Source of the DNA: an uncultured Sulfitobacter sp. | Lineage (GTDB): Bacteria > Pseudomonadota > Alphaproteobacteria > Rhodobacterales > Rhodobacteraceae | NCBI GenBank assembly: GCA_937138475.1 | Contig: CAKZPD010000036.1 | Span: forward strand, 62,001 to 126,000 | Reading direction: 5' to 3' | DNA length: 64,000 nt | Shown here: in pieces, positions 1-8,704 of the stretch | How positions within the stretch are numbered: the first letter of the stretch is position 1 | Layout of the letters: each line of letters begins with the position of its first letter | Position numbers and translations under genes: made by a program | The notes under the pieces: generated by a model | What the model saw: the letters and a program-made list of their open reading frames with translations, nothing else | Told to the model about the DNA's origin: nothing | Databases searched by the model: none

Positions 1-348
1 GCTGGAAAAGATTTCTTCGCCCGTTTCCGGCATGAACCGAAAGCCGCGGGCGTTTGGTGCATCGGGGGTGTTGATCACCTGGCGGCGCTTGGCCACACGG
101 CCAACCAGCCCTTCGCCCAGGCGCATCCGGGTTTGGTGAACGGCGGCCTTGTTCAGCCCCTCGGTCGCGCACAACTCAAGCGTTTCGTCATCGCGAAACA
201 GATAGATCGAGCACACCTCGCAGCCCATGGACGAAGCGATCAGATGGGTGATCTTGTCCAGACGCGCCTGACCGGCGTCATCCCCCGCCATCGCGTCGCG
301 CAACCGGCCCAACAGCTTGCGGGATTCGGTCTCGCCTCGTTCTGCCAT
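1..348 (-). CDS. ptsP: Phosphoenolpyruvate-protein phosphotransferase PtsP (EI-Ntr), N-terminal part
   Basis: The gene runs off the left edge, so only the first 116 residues are visible. They start MAERGETESRKLLG and form a GAF domain typical of the N terminus of PtsP, the enzyme I of the nitrogen phosphotransferase system, which takes phosphate from PEP and passes it to the HPr-like NPr in the cytoplasm. The catalytic histidine domain lies outside the window. The ATG at 348-346 is preceded by AGGGGAACGGCA. The gene follows lysC on the same strand with a 46-base gap, the usual alphaproteobacterial order. The identity rests on the GAF sequence and this linkage; another GAF protein is possible but unlikely. 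Confidence 0.85.
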   Translation of the reverse strand, partial: MAERGETESRKLLGRLRDAMAGDDAGQARLDKITHLIASSMGCEVCSIYLFRDDETLELCATEGLNKAAVHQTRMRLGEGLVGRVAKRRQVINTPDAPNARGFRFMPETGEEIFSS

Positions 349-394
349 TGCCGTTCCCCTAAGCTCTTGATTTGCTGGGGTTCGTGTTCAACCC

Positions 395-1633
395 TCAGCC
401 CGCTTTTTCCAATTCAAAGGCATCATGAAGCGCCTGCACCGCAAGTTCCATGTATTTTCGGTCGATCAGAACAGATATTTTGATTTCCGACGTGGTGATG
501 ACCTTGATGTTGATGCTCTCACTGCTGAGCACCTGGAACATTTTTGCCGCCACCCCGGTGTGAGACCGCATTCCGATCCCCACCACCGACACTTTGGCCA
601 CATCCGTATCGGCGATCACCTCTTGAAAATTGATGACCCCAGCGTCCTTGGCCTTGTGCACCGCCGCCTCGGCGCGCTTGACCTGATCGGTCGGGCAGCT
701 CCAGGTCATGTCGGTGCGGCCTTCTTCGGCGATGTTTTGCACGATCATATCGACATTGACGCCCGCATCGCTGAGCGCGGTAAAGATCTTGGCGGCGATA
801 CCGGGGCGGTCGGCAACGCTGACCAGGGTCATCTTGGCTTCGTCCCGCGAAAAGGCCACACCGGCCACAACATTGCTTTCCATGATTTCCTCCTCGTCGC
901 AGACCAGCGTTCCGGCGCTGTCCGACTGTTCCTCGAAACTGCTCAGCACCCGCAGCTTGACCTTATACCGCATCGCCAGCTCAACCGAACGGGTCTGAAG
1001 CACCTTGGCGCCAAGGCTGGCCAGCTCAAGCATTTCTTCAAAGGCGATCTTGTCCAGTTTGCGGGCTTTGTCAGTGATCCGCGGATCAGTCGTATAGACC
1101 CCGTCCACATCGGTATAGATATCGCAGCGTTCGGCATCAAAGGCGGCGGCAAAAGCAACCGCCGTGGTGTCTGATCCGCCGCGCCCCAGCGTGGTGATCC
1201 GCCCTTCGGGGCTGACCCCCTGAAACCCGGCCACAACGGCCACCCGCATGCCTTCGGCAAATTTGGCATTGATATTGGCCGGCGGAATATCTTCGATCCG
1301 CGCCGACGAATGGGCGCTGGTGGTTTTTACCGGCACCTGCCATCCCTGCCAGCTGCGGGCGGGAATATCCATTTCCTGCAAGGTCAGCGCCATCAGCCCC
1401 GCCGTGACATTTTCCCCAGAGGAAACAACCGCGTCATATTCGCGCGCATCATACATCGGCGACGTTTCATTCACCCAGCCGACCAATTCATTGGTTTTGC
1501 CCGACATGGCCGACACGATGACAATCACGTCATAGCCCTTGGCCACCTCAACGCCGACGCGTTTTGCCGCCCGCCGGATACGGTCCAAAGTGGCCACCGA
1601 TGTGCCACCGAATTTCATTACAAGAACAGGCAT
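395..1633 (-). CDS. lysC: Aspartate kinase
   Basis: 412-residue aspartokinase that phosphorylates L-aspartate with ATP, the first step towards lysine, threonine, methionine and diaminopimelate. KFGGTS at residues 7-12 is the nucleotide-binding start of the amino-acid kinase fold, with GRGGSD at 150-155 and YTDVDGVYTTDPR at about 173-185. Two ACT domains follow from about residue 265 to the end, the usual site of feedback inhibition by lysine and/or threonine. Length fits the monofunctional class. The ATG at 1633 follows a G-rich stretch. It lies between a DUF1178 gene upstream and ptsP downstream, both on the same strand. thrC of the same pathway is at 13.5 kb. Confidence 0.97.
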   Translation of the reverse strand: MPVLVMKFGGTSVATLDRIRRAAKRVGVEVAKGYDVIVIVSAMSGKTNELVGWVNETSPMYDAREYDAVVSSGENVTAGLMALTLQEMDIPARSWQGWQVPVKTTSAHSSARIEDIPPANINAKFAEGMRVAVVAGFQGVSPEGRITTLGRGGSDTTAVAFAAAFDAERCDIYTDVDGVYTTDPRITDKARKLDKIAFEEMLELASLGAKVLQTRSVELAMRYKVKLRVLSSFEEQSDSAGTLVCDEEEIMESNVVAGVAFSRDEAKMTLVSVADRPGIAAKIFTALSDAGVNVDMIVQNIAEEGRTDMTWSCPTDQVKRAEAAVHKAKDAGVINFQEVIADTDVAKVSVVGIGMRSHTGVAAKMFQVLSSESINIKVITTSEIKISVLIDRKYMELAVQALHDAFELEKAG

Positions 1634-1656
1634 ATTGCGCCCCCCGCCATAGTCGC

Positions 1657-1672
1657 CCCGCGTTTACGCGGG
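1657..1672 (-). terminator. Small GC hairpin between the DUF1178 gene and lysC
   Basis: A perfect 6-bp stem (CCCGCG/CGCGGG) with a TTTA loop lies 24 bases upstream of the lysC start. No T-run follows on the minus strand, so it could be a weak terminator of the DUF1178 gene, a leader element of lysC, or chance in GC-rich DNA. Confidence 0.3.
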
Positions 1673-1738
1673 CGCGCGGCGCCTTGCAAGCCAAAGACAA
1701 CACAATCCCACCCCCAAAGGACCAATCGCCGCAGCTTG

Positions 1739-2158
1739 TCAGTTGGATTTGGCCTTGGGCAAGAAGGGCAAAGGCGCCACCGGAATACCGTCATCAATCA
1801 ACGCCTTGGCATCCTGAAGATTGGCCTCGCCATAAATCGCGCGTTCGGGCCGGGTGCCCAGATGCATCGCCCGCGCCTCATCGGCGAATTTCGTGCCAAC
1901 GTAATCGGCATTCTTTTCGACATCGGCGCGCAGCTTCGCCAGCGCTTTTTCCCGCTCGGAACGGGCGGTTTTGCCGGCCTCGGATTTGCTGCGCGAATCT
2001 GTCACGCGCGGGGCCATGATGGCCTTTTCCACCTGCTTGCTGCCGCAATCCACACATGTCACATGCCCGGATTTGACCAAGGCATCATAGGCATTGGCCG
2101 ATTGGAACCAGCTTTCAAACTGATGCCCGTTGTCACATTTTAGCCGGTATTGGATCAT
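1739..2158 (-). CDS. DUF1178 family protein
   Basis: 139-residue protein starting MIQYRLKCDNGHQFESWF, a start characteristic of the DUF1178 family. Cys8, His12 and the pair Cys35-x2-Cys38 (CVDC) look like a zinc-ribbon-type metal site; this is inferred from residue spacing. The middle is charged and predicted helical. There is no signal peptide or membrane segment, so it is probably cytoplasmic. No function is established for the family. The gene lies upstream of lysC on the same strand and divergent from modA, with 109 bases between the two start codons. Confidence 0.85.
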   Translation of the reverse strand: MIQYRLKCDNGHQFESWFQSANAYDALVKSGHVTCVDCGSKQVEKAIMAPRVTDSRSKSEAGKTARSEREKALAKLRADVEKNADYVGTKFADEARAMHLGTRPERAIYGEANLQDAKALIDDGIPVAPLPFLPKAKSN

Positions 2159-2184
2159 CGCCGTGTTTTGCCCTTTCCTTGGCC

Positions 2185-2217
2185 CTTGACATGGCGCGCC
2201 TCAGGCGCTGCGTCAAG
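2185..2217. promoter_or_regulatory. Nested inverted repeat in the DUF1178/modA divergent region
   Basis: An outer repeat CTTGAC (2185-2190)/GTCAAG (2212-2217) encloses an inner stem GCGCC-TCA-GGCGC (2196-2208). The TTGACA at 2186-2191 resembles a -35 box facing modA, but no good -10 stands at the right distance. It could be an operator or an RNA stem-loop controlling modABC; no ModE-type site was recognised. Confidence 0.3.
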
Positions 2218-2267
2218 ACAGGTTGCTGCCTCTTGTAGAAGCGCGCGCAGTGCAAGATAGTGCGCCA

Positions 2268-3032
2268 ATGATGCAATTTTGCCGTCTTCTTTGTCTGTGT
2301 GCCCTGATGGGTTGGGCGCCGGTTGTCCGCGCCGACGCGTCGCTGCGGGTCTTTGCCGCCTCCAGCCTTTCGGGCCTGCTTGAGGCCGCATGGGCCGGCA
2401 CAATTGATGATGCGCAGATCGCCTATGAAGGGTCAGGCACCATTGCCCGGCAGATCGCCCAAGGCGCGCCGGCCGATCTGGTGATCCTGGCCGATCCCGA
2501 CTGGATGACATGGCTTGGCGGTCAGGGCATTGCCTTTGCCGCCCCCCCGCAAGCCATCTTGGGCAACACGCTGGTGCTGATTGCGCCGCGCCCCCTGCCC
2601 GGCACTCCGCCCCCCACGGTCTGGGAACAGCTTTCAGCGGCAGCGCTCAGCGCCGCGCTTGGCGATGGCCGTCTTGCGATGGGCGAACATCGCGCGGTTC
2701 CCGCCGGGCGCTATGGCAAAGCCTGGCTCGACAAGATGGGCGCCTGGGCCACCCTGTCCGGACGGTTGGCCGAAACCAGCAATGTGCGCGCCGCGCTGGC
2801 GCTGGTGGCCCTGGGCGAAAGCCCGCTTGGCCTTGTTTATCACAGCGACGCTTTGGCCGAACCCAAGGTGGTGATCCGCTATTTTGTTCCGCCGGATCAA
2901 CACCCTGACATCATCTATCAGGCGGTCGCGCTGACCCCTGCGGGCACGCGCGCGCTGGCATTGCTGACCGCGCCCGCCGGTCAACGCCATTTTGTCAATC
3001 GCGGCTTTGCCTTGCCAAAGGATGCCCCATGA
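2268..3032 (+). CDS. modA: Molybdate ABC transporter, substrate-binding protein
   Basis: 254-residue periplasmic binding protein. The first 21 or so residues, starting MMQFCRLLCLCALMGW, form a cleavable signal peptide ending near VVRADA. The mature start LRVFAASSLSGLLEAA and the later YEGSGTIARQIAQGAPADL pattern are typical of ModA, which binds molybdate or tungstate and hands it to ModBC. The ATG at 2268 (or the adjacent one at 2271) is preferred because it gives a proper signal peptide; a TTG at 2223 would add residues in front of it. modB overlaps its stop codon (ATGA), so the three genes form one translationally coupled operon. Confidence 0.93.
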   Translation: MMQFCRLLCLCALMGWAPVVRADASLRVFAASSLSGLLEAAWAGTIDDAQIAYEGSGTIARQIAQGAPADLVILADPDWMTWLGGQGIAFAAPPQAILGNTLVLIAPRPLPGTPPPTVWEQLSAAALSAALGDGRLAMGEHRAVPAGRYGKAWLDKMGAWATLSGRLAETSNVRAALALVALGESPLGLVYHSDALAEPKVVIRYFVPPDQHPDIIYQAVALTPAGTRALALLTAPAGQRHFVNRGFALPKDAP

Positions 3033-3721
3033 CAATGTCAGACGCCGCCTGGCAGGCACTGGGCCTGTCGATTTGGGTTTCGATCTGGGCGACGTTGATG
3101 GCCTTGCCCCTGGCCATTGCGGTGGCGTGGCTGTTGGCGCGAAAAGACTTTTTCGGTAAGACCTTGCTCAGCGCGCTGGTGCATTTGCCGCTGGTTCTGC
3201 CACCGGTGGTAACCGGGTATCTGCTGCTCCTCAGCTTTGGGCGCCGCGCGCCCTTGGGGATTTTCCTGGAAAACACCTTTGGCCTGGTTCTGGCCTTTCG
3301 TTGGACAGGCGCGGTGCTGGCGGCGATTATCATGGGGTTTCCCCTGATGGTGCGGGCCATCCGTTTGGCGATCGAAGCCGTCGATCCCAAGCTGGAACAG
3401 GCCGCCGCAACGCTGGGCCTGCCGGCTTGGGCGGTCGCATGGCGTGTGACGTTACCCTTGGCATTTCCCGGCATTCTGGCCGGGACCGTCATGGGGTTCG
3501 CCAAGGCGATGGGGGAATTTGGCGCCACGATCACCTTTGTTGCCAATATTCCCGGCGAAACCCAAACCCTGCCCAGCGCCGTGCATGCCTTTTTGCAAAT
3601 TCCCGGCGGCGAAGGCGCGGCGGCGGCGCTGATCCTTTGGGCTGTGGTGATTTCCTTTGGGGCCATTGTCCTGTCTGAATGGCTGGCCCAAAGCGTCGCA
3701 AAAAGGATCGCCGGCACATGA
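3029..3721 (+). CDS. modB: Molybdate ABC transporter, permease
   Basis: 230-residue inner-membrane permease with about five hydrophobic segments. The EAA loop (around EQAAATLGLPAWAVAWR) that docks on the ATPase lies in the second half. The periplasmic-side motif PLVLPPVVTGYLLLLSFG near residue 55 is characteristic of ModB. It forms the channel for molybdate delivered by ModA. Its ATG overlaps the modA stop and its TGA overlaps the modC ATG, so expression is tightly coupled. Length is normal for the family. Confidence 0.95.
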   Translation: MTMSDAAWQALGLSIWVSIWATLMALPLAIAVAWLLARKDFFGKTLLSALVHLPLVLPPVVTGYLLLLSFGRRAPLGIFLENTFGLVLAFRWTGAVLAAIIMGFPLMVRAIRLAIEAVDPKLEQAAATLGLPAWAVAWRVTLPLAFPGILAGTVMGFAKAMGEFGATITFVANIPGETQTLPSAVHAFLQIPGGEGAAAALILWAVVISFGAIVLSEWLAQSVAKRIAGT

Positions 3722-4803
3722 CCCTTCAGGTTGCTCTGCGCCACACAATCGGGGCCTTTGATCTTGATGTGGATTTCACCTGCCCGGCCGGAGTGACGGC
3801 GATCTTTGGGCGATCAGGCGCAGGGAAAACCAGCATCATCAACGCCATAGCCGGCTTGACCCCACCCGACCGGGGCCGCATCGCGCTGGGCGGGCGCGTC
3901 TTGACCGACACGCACAGCCATATCCCCAGCCACAAACGCCGCATCGGTTATGTTTTCCAAGACGCCCGGCTGTTTCCCCACCTAAGCGTCCGCAGAAACC
4001 TGACATTTGGCGCCAAGCCCGGCCAACGCGCGCCGACCTTTGACGATATCGTCGGTCTTTTGGGCTTGGAGGCCGTGTTGGATCGTCGCCCCCGCACCCT
4101 GTCGGGCGGCGAAGCGCAGCGTGTCGCGCTGGGGCGTGCCCTGCTAAGCGCGCCCGATCTGTTGTTGCTGGATGAACCTTTGGCGGCGCTGGATGACCCC
4201 CGCAAGCAAGATATCCTGCCCTATCTTGAGGGGCTGCGCGCCGGGCCGTTTCATATCCCAATCCTTTACGTCAGCCATTCCCTGGACGAGGTTGCGCGCC
4301 TTGCCGATCACCTGATCTTGCTGGAAAACGGCCGGATCATGCGCCAGGGGCCGATCATGGACGTTTTGGGCGATCCTTCGGCCCTGCCCTATCTGGGGGT
4401 GCGGCAGGCCGGCGCCATGATCGAGGCAACAGTGACCGCACATGGCACCAAGCATGGCACCGACGGCCTTAGCACCCTGCGCACCAGCGCCGGGCAGCTT
4501 GAGCTGCCGGGGATTGCTGCTCCAATCGGCACGCGGTTGCGCCTGCGGGTCATGGCACAGGATGTTATCCTGTCCGATCGCAGGCCCCGCGGCCTGTCGT
4601 CACGCAACGTGCTGCCGGCCGTGATCCAAGACATCCATATGGGTGGGGGGCCGGGGGCGGCCGTGGCGCTTGTGTCGGGCAGCGATCGCCTTTTGGCCCG
4701 CGTGACCGCCCGCGCCGTGCGTGAAATGAACCTGCATCAGGGCCAGGCGGTCTTTGCGATTTTCAAAGCAACGACAGTGGCCCCGCTGCGCATTGGCCGC
4801 TGA
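3718..4803 (+). CDS. modC: Molybdate ABC transporter, ATP-binding protein
   Basis: 361-residue ATPase that powers molybdate import. Walker A GRSGAGKTS is at residues 31-39, the ABC signature LSGGEAQRVALGRAL starts at 128, and Walker B LLLLDEPLAALD starts at 148. The C-terminal third (about 250-361) is a TOBE/MOP-type domain that in ModC can bind oxyanion and regulate uptake. The ATG at 3718 overlaps the modB stop (ATGA); an in-frame ATG at 3679 lies deep inside modB and is unlikely. The operon ends here, tail to tail with the EcsC-like gene: the stop codons abut at 4803/4804. No modE is present. Confidence 0.95.
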   Translation: MTLQVALRHTIGAFDLDVDFTCPAGVTAIFGRSGAGKTSIINAIAGLTPPDRGRIALGGRVLTDTHSHIPSHKRRIGYVFQDARLFPHLSVRRNLTFGAKPGQRAPTFDDIVGLLGLEAVLDRRPRTLSGGEAQRVALGRALLSAPDLLLLDEPLAALDDPRKQDILPYLEGLRAGPFHIPILYVSHSLDEVARLADHLILLENGRIMRQGPIMDVLGDPSALPYLGVRQAGAMIEATVTAHGTKHGTDGLSTLRTSAGQLELPGIAAPIGTRLRLRVMAQDVILSDRRPRGLSSRNVLPAVIQDIHMGGGPGAAVALVSGSDRLLARVTARAVREMNLHQGQAVFAIFKATTVAPLRIGR

Positions 4804-5562
4804 TCAAGCCAGCCCCAAAGGCATCGCCTCGCGCAACTGCGCGATCAACGTCTCAAGCGGGACATCCGCCTCAAGCGCCAGTTTGCGCAGCCCAAAATGC
4901 ACATGCGCCATTTCCTGATAATACCGCATGAAAACAAAGTTGGTGGTCGCCCCGGCCGCCGCCCCCAACACCGGCACCATCTGCGCCGCCAGCTTTTTGC
5001 CAAGCACCAAGGCCAGGCGCGGTGCCACCCGCGCGATCAACGCCTGAAGGGTGCTGCCTGTTACCACCATCCGCGCGCTCAGGAATGCCAGATCCGTTGC
5101 ATCATCGGCCTCGGCGGGGCCGGCGCTGGCGAAAACCTGCACGCAATCAAATTGCACGTTCTTTGCCGCCGGATCAAAGCCATATTGCGCCGCGACCCCT
5201 TGGATCCCGCGTAACAAAAAGGTGGTGGTCAAAGGCAGCTCAGCCAGCGCCGTGGCAAATCCGCCCATACCGCCCGCCGCCCCCATCGCCGAGGACACCG
5301 CCCTGTCCACCCAGGCGCCTTGATCGCCCACCACCGACCGGCTGGAACTGGCCGCCCGCACCGCATGGTGCAGCGCCTGTTCCGTGGCCGCCAGCAGCCG
5401 GTCGCGCACAGGCTCCGGCAGCCCCCGCAACACCCCCTCAGCCTTGCCACTGGCAAAGTTCAGCGCCTGAACGGCGGGGGTGGCGGCGCGGCAATAACGA
5501 TCAGCCAGCGCGCCAATCTGCGCGTCGATCTCGGGCTGGGTCAATATAAGGGTCTGCGTCAT
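4804..5562 (-). CDS. EcsC-family protein
   Basis: 252-residue protein with the EcsC-type pattern: an N-terminal helical part, then AMGAAGGMGGFATALAELPLTTTFLLRGIQGVAAQYG, which is rich in glycine and hydrophobic residues, and a C-terminal amphipathic half. EcsC proteins are widespread and poorly understood; the name comes from a Bacillus ABC-transporter operon. The start at 5562 (MTQTLILTQPEI) is chosen because GGACAGGAG stands 8 bases upstream. It has no signal peptide but may associate with the membrane. Its stop directly abuts the modC stop, so the two genes converge with no space for a separate terminator. Confidence 0.8.
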   Translation of the reverse strand: MTQTLILTQPEIDAQIGALADRYCRAATPAVQALNFASGKAEGVLRGLPEPVRDRLLAATEQALHHAVRAASSSRSVVGDQGAWVDRAVSSAMGAAGGMGGFATALAELPLTTTFLLRGIQGVAAQYGFDPAAKNVQFDCVQVFASAGPAEADDATDLAFLSARMVVTGSTLQALIARVAPRLALVLGKKLAAQMVPVLGAAAGATTNFVFMRYYQEMAHVHFGLRKLALEADVPLETLIAQLREAMPLGLA

Positions 5563-5635
5563 CTGCGCGCTCCTGTCCTTGTCTAAAGATGGGCGCGGAC
5601 TGCGCGCTGTCAATGCCCGCAAGACCCGGCACAGC

Positions 5636-6172
5636 TTATGATAGGGGCGCATCCCAGCGCGTCACCACACCCCGCACCCCATCCCAGGCCCCGTCCTGCA
5701 AAGCCCGCCCCAGCACCCGCGCGGGGTTCGTCGGCGGCGGCATCACCACACCGGGCAACACCGAAAAGCCAAAGCGCCCGTAATAGGGGGCATCCCCCAC
5801 CAGCAAGACCCGCTGCCAATCTTGCGCACGCGCCAAGGAATGCGCGATCAGCTCGGCGCCCAGCCCCTCGCCTTGGCGTGTCGGATGCACCGCCACCGGC
5901 CCCAGCAACAAAACCGGCGCACCGCCCACCCGCACCGGCCAATATCGGATCGCCCCGGCCAGCACCCCGGCTGGATCCCGCGCCACATGGTTCAAAATCG
6001 CCACCGGTGCCACGCCATCGCGCAACCGATATGACGACAGCGCCTCGCGGCCCGGTGCAAAGCACAAATCATAAAGGGCCTCGACCTCGTGATGGTCAAC
6101 GGCGGCTTCTTGGGTCAAATGATACAATGGGCAGGCCAGGTCTTGAGGTTGCAGTGGAAATGCCCCTAGCAT
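5636..6172 (-). CDS. GNAT-family N-acetyltransferase
   Basis: 178-residue GNAT-fold protein of the YhbS-like type. The acetyl-CoA-binding region reads LLLGPVAVHPTRQGEGLGAELIAHSLARA (V-x-P-x2-Q-G-x-G-L), followed by VLLVGDAPYYGRFGFSVLPG, the typical 'YYxRFGF' strand. The substrate cannot be told from sequence. The start at ATG 6172 is preferred to a TTG five codons upstream. It is divergent from the flavin-reductase-like gene, with only 38 bases between start codons, so their promoters must overlap. A 5-bp inverted repeat (CTAGC/GCTAG, 6166-6180) frames its start codon. Confidence 0.85.
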   Translation of the reverse strand: MLGAFPLQPQDLACPLYHLTQEAAVDHHEVEALYDLCFAPGREALSSYRLRDGVAPVAILNHVARDPAGVLAGAIRYWPVRVGGAPVLLLGPVAVHPTRQGEGLGAELIAHSLARAQDWQRVLLVGDAPYYGRFGFSVLPGVVMPPPTNPARVLGRALQDGAWDGVRGVVTRWDAPLS

Positions 6173-6210
6173 GACGCTAGATGGCAAGCAATTACATCAG
6201 GAGTAACAAG

Positions 6211-6816
6211 ATGTTCTATCGCCCCCAGGACGGTCACGGCCTGCCGCACAACCCGTTCAACGCCATCATCACCCCGCGCCCCATCGGTTGGATATCCACC
6301 CGCGATTCGCAAGGGCGCAACAATCTGGCCCCCTATTCCTTCTTCAACGGCGTCGCCTATACTCCGCCCCAGGTCATGTTTGCCTCGACCGGGACCAAAG
6401 ACGACCAAAACGATACCAAGGACAGCGTCGCGAACATCCGCGCCACCGGGGTGTTTTGCGTCAATGTCGTGGCCGCGGCGGCCCGCGATGCAATGAATGC
6501 CAGCTCAGCCGCGCTGCCCCATGACGCCGATGAATTCGCCCATGCCGGGCTGACGGCCGAGCCATGCGAAACCATTGACTGCGCCCGCATCAAGGATGCC
6601 CCCGCCGCGCTGGAATGCCGGATGACCCAAATCGTGCCAATCGAAGGGATCAGCAACTTTGTCGTCTTCGGAGAAGTGATCGGCGTGCACCTGCGCGATG
6701 ATTGTCTCACCGATGGCCGCTTTGACGTGCTCAAGTTCAATCCGCTCAGCCGGCTTGGCTATCGCGACTACAGCGTGGTGCGCGACACCTTCACCCTGAA
6801 CCGGCCCGGCGAATAA
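6211..6816 (+). CDS. Flavin reductase-like (FMN-binding split-barrel) protein
   Basis: 201-residue protein of the DIM6/NTAB flavin-reductase group. NPFNAIITPRPIGWISTRDSQG near the N terminus and NLAPYSFFNGVAYTPPQVMFAST are the standard FMN-binding strands, followed by DSVANIRATGVFCVNVV. Such proteins bind FMN and either reduce flavin with NAD(P)H or act as stand-alone oxidoreductases; the true substrate here is unknown. The ATG at 6211 has AGGAG seven bases upstream, so an in-frame ATG at 6181 is rejected. Divergent from the GNAT gene; nothing nearby suggests a partner monooxygenase. Confidence 0.88.
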   Translation: MFYRPQDGHGLPHNPFNAIITPRPIGWISTRDSQGRNNLAPYSFFNGVAYTPPQVMFASTGTKDDQNDTKDSVANIRATGVFCVNVVAAAARDAMNASSAALPHDADEFAHAGLTAEPCETIDCARIKDAPAALECRMTQIVPIEGISNFVVFGEVIGVHLRDDCLTDGRFDVLKFNPLSRLGYRDYSVVRDTFTLNRPGE

Positions 6817-6927
6817 GCCAAACCAAAAGCCCCTTGCCCCTTGGGTCGGCGGGTGGGCGCCTTTCGGCAAAGCCGAAACAGTGCCCCGCCGACCGCAAGA
6901 CAGGCTGCCCCGTCACAGGCCGCCCCG

Positions 6928-8556
6928 TCAGTGCCCGCCCAGAATCCCCGTCCGCACCTGATAATTCACCGCCAGCGCGTAATCGGGGTCATCATCGCTG
7001 TCGATCATCAAATGCCCGGCCTTGTTCAGCAAACGGTGACAATCCCGGCTTAGGTGGCGCAACTGCAAGCGCTTTCCCTGCGCCTCGTATTTCCCCGCAA
7101 TCGCCTCGATGGCTTGCAAGGCCGATTGATCCACAACCCGGCTGTCGGCAAAATCGACAATCACCTCGGCGGGATCACCGGCAACATCAAACAGCTCCAG
7201 AAATCCGTCGCTCGACCCAAAGAAAAGCGGCCCCTGCACCTGATAGACACGGGCCCCATCGTCACCGGTGTAAATCTTGGCATGAATGCGCCGCGCGTTG
7301 TTCCACGCATAAGCCAGCGCCGATACAATCACCCCAACAACCACCGCAACGGCCAGATCTTCCATAACTGTCACCACGGTCACAAGGATAATCACAAAGG
7401 CATCCATAAGCGGCACCCGGCGCAGGATGGTCAGGGAATTCCACGCAAAGGTTCCGATCACCACCATGAACATCACGCCCACCAGCGCCGCCAATGGGAT
7501 CAATTCGATTACCGGGCTGCCGATCAGGATAAACAACAGCAAGAACACCGCCGCCGCGATACCGGCCACGCGGGTGCGCCCGCCAGATTTCACATTGATC
7601 ATGGATTGCCCGATCATCGCACAGCCGCCCATACCGCCAAAAAATCCGGTGACGGTGTTGGCCACGCCCTGGGCAATACACTCTTGCGAGGCCCCGCCGC
7701 GCTTGCCGGTCATATCCCCCACCAGGTTCAGCGTCAGCAGGCTTTCGATCAGGCCGATCGCCGCCAGGATCACCGCATAAGGCAGGATGATCTCAATGGT
7801 GTTCCAGTTCAGCGGCACCATCGGGATATGCCAGCTTGGCAGGCCGCCCTGAATGGATGCCAGATCCCCAACCCGTGGCACATCCATGCCAAAGGCAATC
7901 ACCAGCCCTGCGATGATACCGATCCCGGCCAGCGGCGCCGGAATGATCCGCGTCACCTTTGGCGTCACCCAAATGATCGCCATCGTCGCCGCCACCAGCG
8001 CCAGCATCAGCATCAGCGGCTGACCCGACAGCCATTCGCCCCCGCCCATGCCGTGGCCGGTGTTTTCCATGGTGCCGGGCACTTTGAACTGTGTCAGCTG
8101 CGCCAGGAAAATCACGATGGCCAGACCGTTGACGAACCCCAGCATGACCGGATGCGGCACCAGGCGAATGAACTTGCCCCATTGCATCACCCCGGCAAAG
8201 ATCTGCAACAGCCCCATCAGCACAACAGTCGCAAACAGGTATTCCACCCCATGTTGCGCCACCAGCGCCACCATCACCACAGCCAGCGCCCCGGTCGCCC
8301 CCGAAATCATCCCCGGACGCCCCCCGATCAGCGCGGTGATCAACCCCACCAGAAACGCCGCATAAAGGCCCACCAAAGGATGCACCCCGGCCACAAAGGC
8401 AAAGGCCACCGCCTCGGGCACCAGCGCCAGCGCGACGGTCAGCCCCGACAACAGCTCGATGCGCAACCGGGCCGGGCTGAACCCTTCGTCCGGCATCCAC
8501 CGCAAATCGGTCATCGCCAGATTTTTCGTAAACGAGCTGAAAGCTGAGCGCACCAT
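6928..8556 (-). CDS. SulP-family inorganic anion transporter with STAS domain
   Basis: 542-residue membrane transporter. RIELLSGLTVALALVPEAVAFAFVAGVHPLVGLYAAF near residues 26-62 is the SulP N-terminal signature, and about 10-14 hydrophobic segments follow to roughly residue 400. The C-terminal STAS domain includes VDFADSRVVDQSALQAIEAI. Likely substrates are sulfate, bicarbonate or other anions; sequence alone does not decide. The start at 8556 has AGGAT upstream and is preferred to a longer form reaching 8793 that would overlap mtnP. It diverges from mtnP across 148 bases. Confidence 0.92.
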   Translation of the reverse strand: MVRSAFSSFTKNLAMTDLRWMPDEGFSPARLRIELLSGLTVALALVPEAVAFAFVAGVHPLVGLYAAFLVGLITALIGGRPGMISGATGALAVVMVALVAQHGVEYLFATVVLMGLLQIFAGVMQWGKFIRLVPHPVMLGFVNGLAIVIFLAQLTQFKVPGTMENTGHGMGGGEWLSGQPLMLMLALVAATMAIIWVTPKVTRIIPAPLAGIGIIAGLVIAFGMDVPRVGDLASIQGGLPSWHIPMVPLNWNTIEIILPYAVILAAIGLIESLLTLNLVGDMTGKRGGASQECIAQGVANTVTGFFGGMGGCAMIGQSMINVKSGGRTRVAGIAAAVFLLLFILIGSPVIELIPLAALVGVMFMVVIGTFAWNSLTILRRVPLMDAFVIILVTVVTVMEDLAVAVVVGVIVSALAYAWNNARRIHAKIYTGDDGARVYQVQGPLFFGSSDGFLELFDVAGDPAEVIVDFADSRVVDQSALQAIEAIAGKYEAQGKRLQLRHLSRDCHRLLNKAGHLMIDSDDDPDYALAVNYQVRTGILGGH

Positions 8557-8608
8557 GGGGTATCCTGTTTGCTGAAGGTCTTGCTGCAATAGCCCGCGCT
8601 GCCTAGAC

Positions 8609-8630
8609 GGTTTTCCCCCGAATGAAAACC
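8609..8630. promoter_or_regulatory. Hairpin in the SulP/mtnP divergent region
   Basis: A perfect 7-bp stem GGTTTTC (8609-8615)/GAAAACC (8624-8630) with an 8-base loop sits midway between the divergent starts of the SulP gene and mtnP. It may be an operator; no family is recognised. Confidence 0.3.
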
Positions 8631-8704
8631 CTGCGCGCCGGGGCGCTTGATTTCGCCGGCAAACCACGCCACCGTGCGGTTTTGCATCAAACCGGAGCCA
8701 AGCC

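Noticed and set aside
7054..8547. Long open frame on the plus strand opposite the SulP gene
   Set aside because: It is the antisense shadow of a GC-rich gene: the protein is full of His, Gln, Arg and Pro and has no domain. The same applies to long frames opposite topA (22275-24410), ftsH (42147-43835), tilS/ybgF (44746-46827) and the MFS gene (55804-57315).
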